Below, piece after piece: positions 14,334 to 15,460 of a stretch of DNA of 15,460 nucleotides. This DNA is from Gemmatimonadales bacterium UBA4456 (lineage in GTDB: Bacteria; Gemmatimonadota; Gemmatimonadetes; Longimicrobiales; Gaopeijiaceae). Below the pieces are notes generated by a model, which saw nothing but the letters and a program-made list of their open reading frames with translations, had not been told where the DNA came from and searched no databases. Position 1 is the stretch's first letter, and each line of letters begins with the position of its first letter. Made by a program: the position numbers and the translations under genes. The DNA lies in assembly GCA_002390225.1 (NCBI GenBank), contig DGOW01000044.1:4766-20225 (forward strand), read 5' to 3'.

Positions 14334-15460
14334 ATGCCCACGCTCACACGGGTCGAAGATCACGTCGAGGTGCCTGACCGGCTCCCCGTAGTCGCCCTGA
14401 GAGATCTCGTCTTCTTCCCATACATCGTCCTCCCGATCCTGATCGGGCGTCGGCGCTCGGTGGCGGCACTCGAGGCAGCACAGGACGCCGACGGACTCGT
14501 GCTCCTGGTGGCTCAAAAAGACCCGGCGGTCGACGACCCAGGCAGTGGCGACCTCTTCCGCGTCGGGACGATCGCGCGGGTCGTGCAGGTGACCCAGCTT
14601 CCGGACGGAACCTCTCGCGTCGTGCTCGAGGGGATTGGACGTGCGCGGATCAAGAGACTGACGACGACGACCGAGGCGTTGCGGGCGAATGTCGAGCTCT
14701 TGGTCGCGCACGAGATGGAGAGCCCGGAGTCGCTCGGGTCACCGGAGCGCGTCGACGAACTCGACGACATGTGCGAGTCGGTCCGGAAGCTCTATGCGGA
14801 CTACACCCGCCTCCACGAGCGGATTCCCGAAGAGCTGTCTGGGATGCTCTCGGCCGACGGAGATCGCGTACGCTTCACCCATCTCGTGGCGGGCCACCTT
14901 ATCCTGCCGTCGATTGAAAAACAGGAGGTGCTGGAGGAGGTCCTGGTGCGGGACCAGCTGTCAGCTCTGCGCGAGATGCTCATCCGCGAGATCGAGATCC
15001 TTCGCATCGAGCGGAAACTCGACCGACAGATCCAGCTCCAACTCGGTGGCAAAGGGAGTCCCTTCGATCTTTCGCCGAAGACCGGACCGGGCAGCGCGCA
15101 ACAGGAGCGAGAAGAGTGGGAGGAGATCGCTGACCAGATCGAAGAGGCTGGTCTGCCAACCCACGCCCAAGCCCGCGCGGAGAAGGAGTTGAATCGGTTG
15201 AGGAAGCTCAACCCTGTCGCTCCGGAGGCCGCTGTCATTCGTACACACCTCGACTGGCTGGTCTCGCTGCCCTGGAACCAGCGGTCCGAGGACAACCTGA
15301 ACGTGACCCACGCGTCGGCCATTCTGGATGCTGAGCACTTCGGACTGGGTGAAGTGAAAGAGCGTGTGCTCGAGCATGTAGCTGTGCTCTCCCTGGTACG
15401 AGAGATGCGAGGCCCGATCCTGTGCCTCGTAGGTCCTCCGGGCGTTGGCAAGACATCGCT
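14334..15460 (+). CDS. lon: ATP-dependent Lon protease, N-terminal part (3' truncated by window)
   Basis: 375 codons are visible of a gene that should run to about 800. The N-terminal LAN domain is clear from LPVVALRDLVFFPYIVLPI (17-35), then GTIARVVQ (78-85), VLEGIGRARI (97-106) and LPSIEKQEVLE (191-201). The region before the AAA+ module is recognisable at RAEKELNRLRKLNP (281-294), WLVSLPWNQRSEDNL (308-322) and LDAEHFGLGEVKERVLEH (331-348). Walker A GPPGVGKT (367-374) ends the window; the peptidase domain is outside. Between about 232 and 262 the usual REYYLREQ-type helix is replaced by a Gly/Pro/Ser-rich stretch, although the frame stays open and the flanks align. ATG 14334 has no clear ribosome site; GTG 14370 is an alternative. 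It is probably transcribed separately from clpX because a terminator lies between. Confidence 0.95.
   Translation, partial: MPTLTRVEDHVEVPDRLPVVALRDLVFFPYIVLPILIGRRRSVAALEAAQDADGLVLLVAQKDPAVDDPGSGDLFRVGTIARVVQVTQLPDGTSRVVLEGIGRARIKRLTTTTEALRANVELLVAHEMESPESLGSPERVDELDDMCESVRKLYADYTRLHERIPEELSGMLSADGDRVRFTHLVAGHLILPSIEKQEVLEEVLVRDQLSALREMLIREIEILRIERKLDRQIQLQLGGKGSPFDLSPKTGPGSAQQEREEWEEIADQIEEAGLPTHAQARAEKELNRLRKLNPVAPEAAVIRTHLDWLVSLPWNQRSEDNLNVTHASAILDAEHFGLGEVKERVLEHVAVLSLVREMRGPILCLVGPPGVGKTS

Noticed and set aside
15040..15120. Frameshift in lon explaining the missing helix
   Set aside because: I read the other two frames across the region; neither gives the family motif, and the annotated frame stays open with good Lon matches on both sides.

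Overview
This is ordinary bacterial chromosome, dense in genes and roughly 60% G+C by eye, with CTC/GAG/GTC-rich codon use and several GTG or TTG starts. I see no mobile element, phage gene, CRISPR array or repeat family, and composition looks even throughout. The protein set (gamma carbonic anhydrase-like protein, small Cys-rich zinc ribbon, prepilin peptidase, tig-clpP-clpX-lon) suits a Gram-negative, high-GC lineage. My best guess is Gemmatimonadota or a neighbouring phylum, but that is an impression from protein style and no gene here is diagnostic.

Layout. (1) 1-1511, plus strand: four tightly overlapping genes, namely the 3' end of a CorC/HlyC-type protein, a gamma carbonic anhydrase-like protein, a 57-residue zinc ribbon and an exported protein of unknown function. 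(2) 1519-3148, minus strand: a TrmH/SpoU-family RNA methyltransferase followed by a prepilin peptidase that starts at TTG. (3) 3157-3987, plus strand: thiD for thiamine synthesis, divergent from the methyltransferase and overlapping the next gene tail to tail. (4) 3962-6919, minus strand: rhomboid protease, concentrative nucleoside transporter and purine nucleoside phosphorylase, an import-and-phosphorolysis salvage unit. (5) 7115-15460, plus strand: a protein quality-control run of dnaK, an HtrA/Do protease, tRNA-Leu(UAG), trigger factor, clpP, clpX and the first 375 codons of lon.

Function. Region 5 brings together co-translational folding (trigger factor), ATP-driven refolding (DnaK), envelope proteolysis (HtrA) and cytoplasmic ATP-dependent proteolysis (ClpXP, Lon), with the rhomboid protease directly divergent from dnaK. 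No grpE, dnaJ or hrcA lies in the window, and I find no convincing CIRCE element upstream of dnaK. Hairpins resembling intrinsic terminators follow dnaK, htrA and clpX, so this run is probably several transcripts rather than one.

The points most worth a second look are: the missing third metal-ligand histidine in the gamma carbonic anhydrase-like protein; the loss of the usual YYLREQ-type helix in Lon; an insertion in the HtrA protease domain near the regulatory loop; trigger factor only 29 bases after a tRNA with no room for its own conventional promoter; and the nucleoside salvage pair placed behind a rhomboid protease. I found no evidence for a wholly new system.
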